NCBI RefSeq assembly: GCF_018403225.1
Contig: NZ_BOSG01000001.1
Coordinates: 1,674,001-1,738,000, forward strand
Origin: Paenibacillus sp. J23TS9
GTDB lineage: Bacteria > Bacillota > Bacilli > Paenibacillales > Paenibacillaceae
Direction of reading: 5' to 3'
DNA: 64,000 nt
A program made the position numbers and the translations under genes. How positions within the stretch are numbered: the stretch's first letter is position 1; each line of letters begins with the position of its first letter. The notes beneath the pieces are model-generated. The model made no database searches, was not told the DNA's origin, and saw nothing but the letters and a program-made list of their open reading frames with translations. Shown piece after piece: positions 62,496-64,000 of the stretch.

Positions 62496-63239
62496 TTATT
62501 TGAATTCTTTCAGCATCACCCGTCTGGAGCTTATCAGAAAAGCCAGGATGATGTACACTGTTCCGGTCGTCCAGCAGAGTATCAATCCCTTCGGCTTCAG
62601 CCATGCGGAATCATTCGCAGCAGCATATGGGAATAGCGGCAACGCGTCCGTGACCTCACTTAATGCCGGTACTCCATTTGCAAACATATAATATAGCTCG
62701 GGGAGGGCAATGATCAAGACCGCATAAGACACCAGATGAGGCAATGGTTTCTCTGTCACAAAACAAAGACAATGGGAAACGGTGAGTGCAGCCAGGATCA
62801 ATGGCAAAACGCCCGCGATTGATGACGTGAAATTCATAAAATATGTTGTTCCGTTGTTATGCAAGAGCAGGAACACACTAGCAGTCAATGAAATAAAAGT
62901 CGCCATCCAGGAGACAGTCAATAATAGCAGCTCCATCATCCACTTGCCATAAAAGACGGTACTTCGGGTAATACCGTACGCCACCGTATTTTTTAACGTC
63001 CCATCGGTAAATTCATCCGCCACTAACAAAATCACTATAATCGGAACGATAATAAACACCAGGCTCCACATCTTCAAAGCCGCCTTGAAGGCAAACTCCG
63101 TAGTTGCGTATAGCTCTCCTCCTGTCGAAACGGTCAATAATGTAATCAAGAGAGGACCGAGCATGCAGAAGGCCATAAAGAGATAAAACGCCTTTTTGTG
63201 AACAAGCCGATACAACTCACTTTTCAAATAATTAGACAT
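62496..63239 (-). CDS. ABC-2-type exporter permease (lantibiotic/bacitracin immunity-like)
   Basis: 247 residues with six hydrophobic segments (AFYLFMAFCMLGPLLITLLT, MWSLVFIIVPIIVILLVADE, WMMELLLLTVSWMATFISLT and so on). DEFTDGTLKNTVAYGITRST is the coupling-loop motif of the bacteriocin-immunity/BcrB-like ABC-2 family. It overlaps the ATPase gene by 8 bases, so the two are translationally coupled. Confidence 0.9.
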   Translation of the reverse strand: MSNYLKSELYRLVHKKAFYLFMAFCMLGPLLITLLTVSTGGELYATTEFAFKAALKMWSLVFIIVPIIVILLVADEFTDGTLKNTVAYGITRSTVFYGKWMMELLLLTVSWMATFISLTASVFLLLHNNGTTYFMNFTSSIAGVLPLILAALTVSHCLCFVTEKPLPHLVSYAVLIIALPELYYMFANGVPALSEVTDALPLFPYAAANDSAWLKPKGLILCWTTGTVYIILAFLISSRRVMLKEFK

Positions 63240-64000
63240 CTCGGGTCCCTCCCACTAAGGACACAAAATAATCCTCTAAATTCGTCCCTCTCGTTTCCAG
63301 TGCAAAAAGCCGAATATTGTTTTCCACAAGTATCCGGGTTACTTCATCCGTCTGTCCCGGCAGATTGTAAATGTGGATGGATTTGTCCGGCTGTATACGG
63401 TATCGAATGTCCGGAAAATGTCTCTCCAGAAGTGCCGCCGCTCTAGTCTCAAGATCGACCACCTGTCTGAAATATTGTCCGCAGCTTTCCTCAAGCTGCC
63501 GCGCTGTCATTGTTTTGATCATCCTTCCCCCATCGATAAAAGCATACGTAGTTGCTAGGCTCTGCATTTCTGCCAGCACATGTCCGGAAATGAGCATCGT
63601 GATCTGTTTTTCTCGGTTCAAGGACAGCAGCAGTTCACGTATTTCCACAATTCCCAGAGGATCAAGACCATTCATCGGCTCATCCAATATAAGAAAATCG
63701 GGATGGTTCATCAGCGCAAGGGCTAATCCCAGGCGCTGCTTCATTCCCAAGGAAAAATCCCTGAATTTCTTGATGCCCGTATTCTTTAGACCGACTTCAT
63801 GTAAGGCTACCTCAATTCTCTCCTTACCGGGAATGCCTCGTTGAATCCGATAGTACTCCAGATTCTGCCTTGCCGTCATATCGCGGTAAAAGCAGGGAGT
63901 TTCTACAATCGCCCCCACCCTTTGCCTTGCCTGTTGCAGCCCTTCGGACGTTGTCTCCGAAAACAACTCCAGTTCTCCGCCAGTGGGCAGACACTGACCC
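63232..64000 (-). CDS. ABC transporter ATP-binding protein, partial (5' end outside window)
   Basis: At least 256 codons are visible; the N-terminus with Walker A is beyond the right edge. Visible motifs: Q-loop region GAIVETPCFYRDMTARQNLE, signature FSLGMKQRLGLA, Walker B FLILDEPMNGLDP and the switch H in LISGHVLAEM. It is a BcrA/LanF-type ATPase partnering the ABC-2 permease. The C-terminal extension (ETRGTNLEDYFVSLVGG) is typical of this type. With the kinase downstream it may form a peptide-antibiotic resistance module. Confidence 0.92.
   Translation of the reverse strand, partial: GQCLPTGGELELFSETTSEGLQQARQRVGAIVETPCFYRDMTARQNLEYYRIQRGIPGKERIEVALHEVGLKNTGIKKFRDFSLGMKQRLGLALALMNHPDFLILDEPMNGLDPLGIVEIRELLLSLNREKQITMLISGHVLAEMQSLATTYAFIDGGRMIKTMTARQLEESCGQYFRQVVDLETRAAALLERHFPDIRYRIQPDKSIHIYNLPGQTDEVTRILVENNIRLFALETRGTNLEDYFVSLVGGTRDV

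Overview
The window looks like a chromosomal segment of a Paenibacillus-type Firmicute. Pointers are the mid-GC composition with strong AGGAGG-type ribosome binding sites, many AraC-family regulators (one a large membrane-bound sensor of the YesN-like type), sugar ABC importers made of a lipoprotein and two permeases without their own ATPase, a secreted beta-helix protein ending in a FIMAH module, and rho-independent terminators. No rRNA, tRNA, CRISPR array, intact insertion sequence or phage gene was seen. The genus is an inference from gene content, not from a marker gene.

Region 1 (about 0.6-23.2 kb) is a carbohydrate-utilisation region. A minus-strand operon (GHL6-type glycosidase, serine beta-lactamase-like hydrolase, polysaccharide deacetylase) faces an AraC regulator. 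A second AraC gene is divergent from a plus-strand operon of a duplicated rhamnose-mutarotase-like protein, a 1330-residue GH2 enzyme and an alginate-lyase-family protein. Then come a 1505-residue secreted beta-helix protein, an LplC/LplB/LplA-type importer and a divergent 782-residue membrane AraC sensor with a cre-like site. Together they could degrade, import and process a uronate- or deoxysugar-containing polysaccharide; the substrate is inferred only.

Region 2 (23.3-38.5 kb) is an accessory region of small regulators (MerR, AraC, MarR, TetR), two MFS transporters, acetyltransferases and several decayed genes (TPR protein, acetyltransferases, quinone reductase, sugar kinase). It also holds a Gfo/Idh/MocA oxidoreductase with a divergent AraC regulator.

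Region 3 (38.8-43.9 kb) is a compact GntR-controlled operon: sugar-type binding protein, two permeases and a cystathionine beta-lyase-like C-S lyase, with matching candidate operators before the regulator and before the operon. This is the most interesting candidate for an undescribed pathway: import and cleavage of a sulfur-containing conjugate.

Region 4 (44-59 kb) holds a UvrA-like ABC protein, a two-domain acetyltransferase, an aldo/keto reductase with a YqhC-like AraC regulator, a macrolide-type glycosyltransferase, a DHA2 efflux pump with its TetR repressor, an ArsR/oxidoreductase pair with shared operators, a Cys-type sulfatase with a divergent AraC regulator and a DinB-like protein. 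Region 5 (59-64 kb) holds an ABC-F/antiporter gene relic, an ECF sigma/DUF4179 anti-sigma pair, a LysR relic, and a histidine kinase with an ABC-2 exporter running off the right edge.

A recurrent theme is short gene relics at gene junctions: at least eight can be recognised by translating intergenic DNA.
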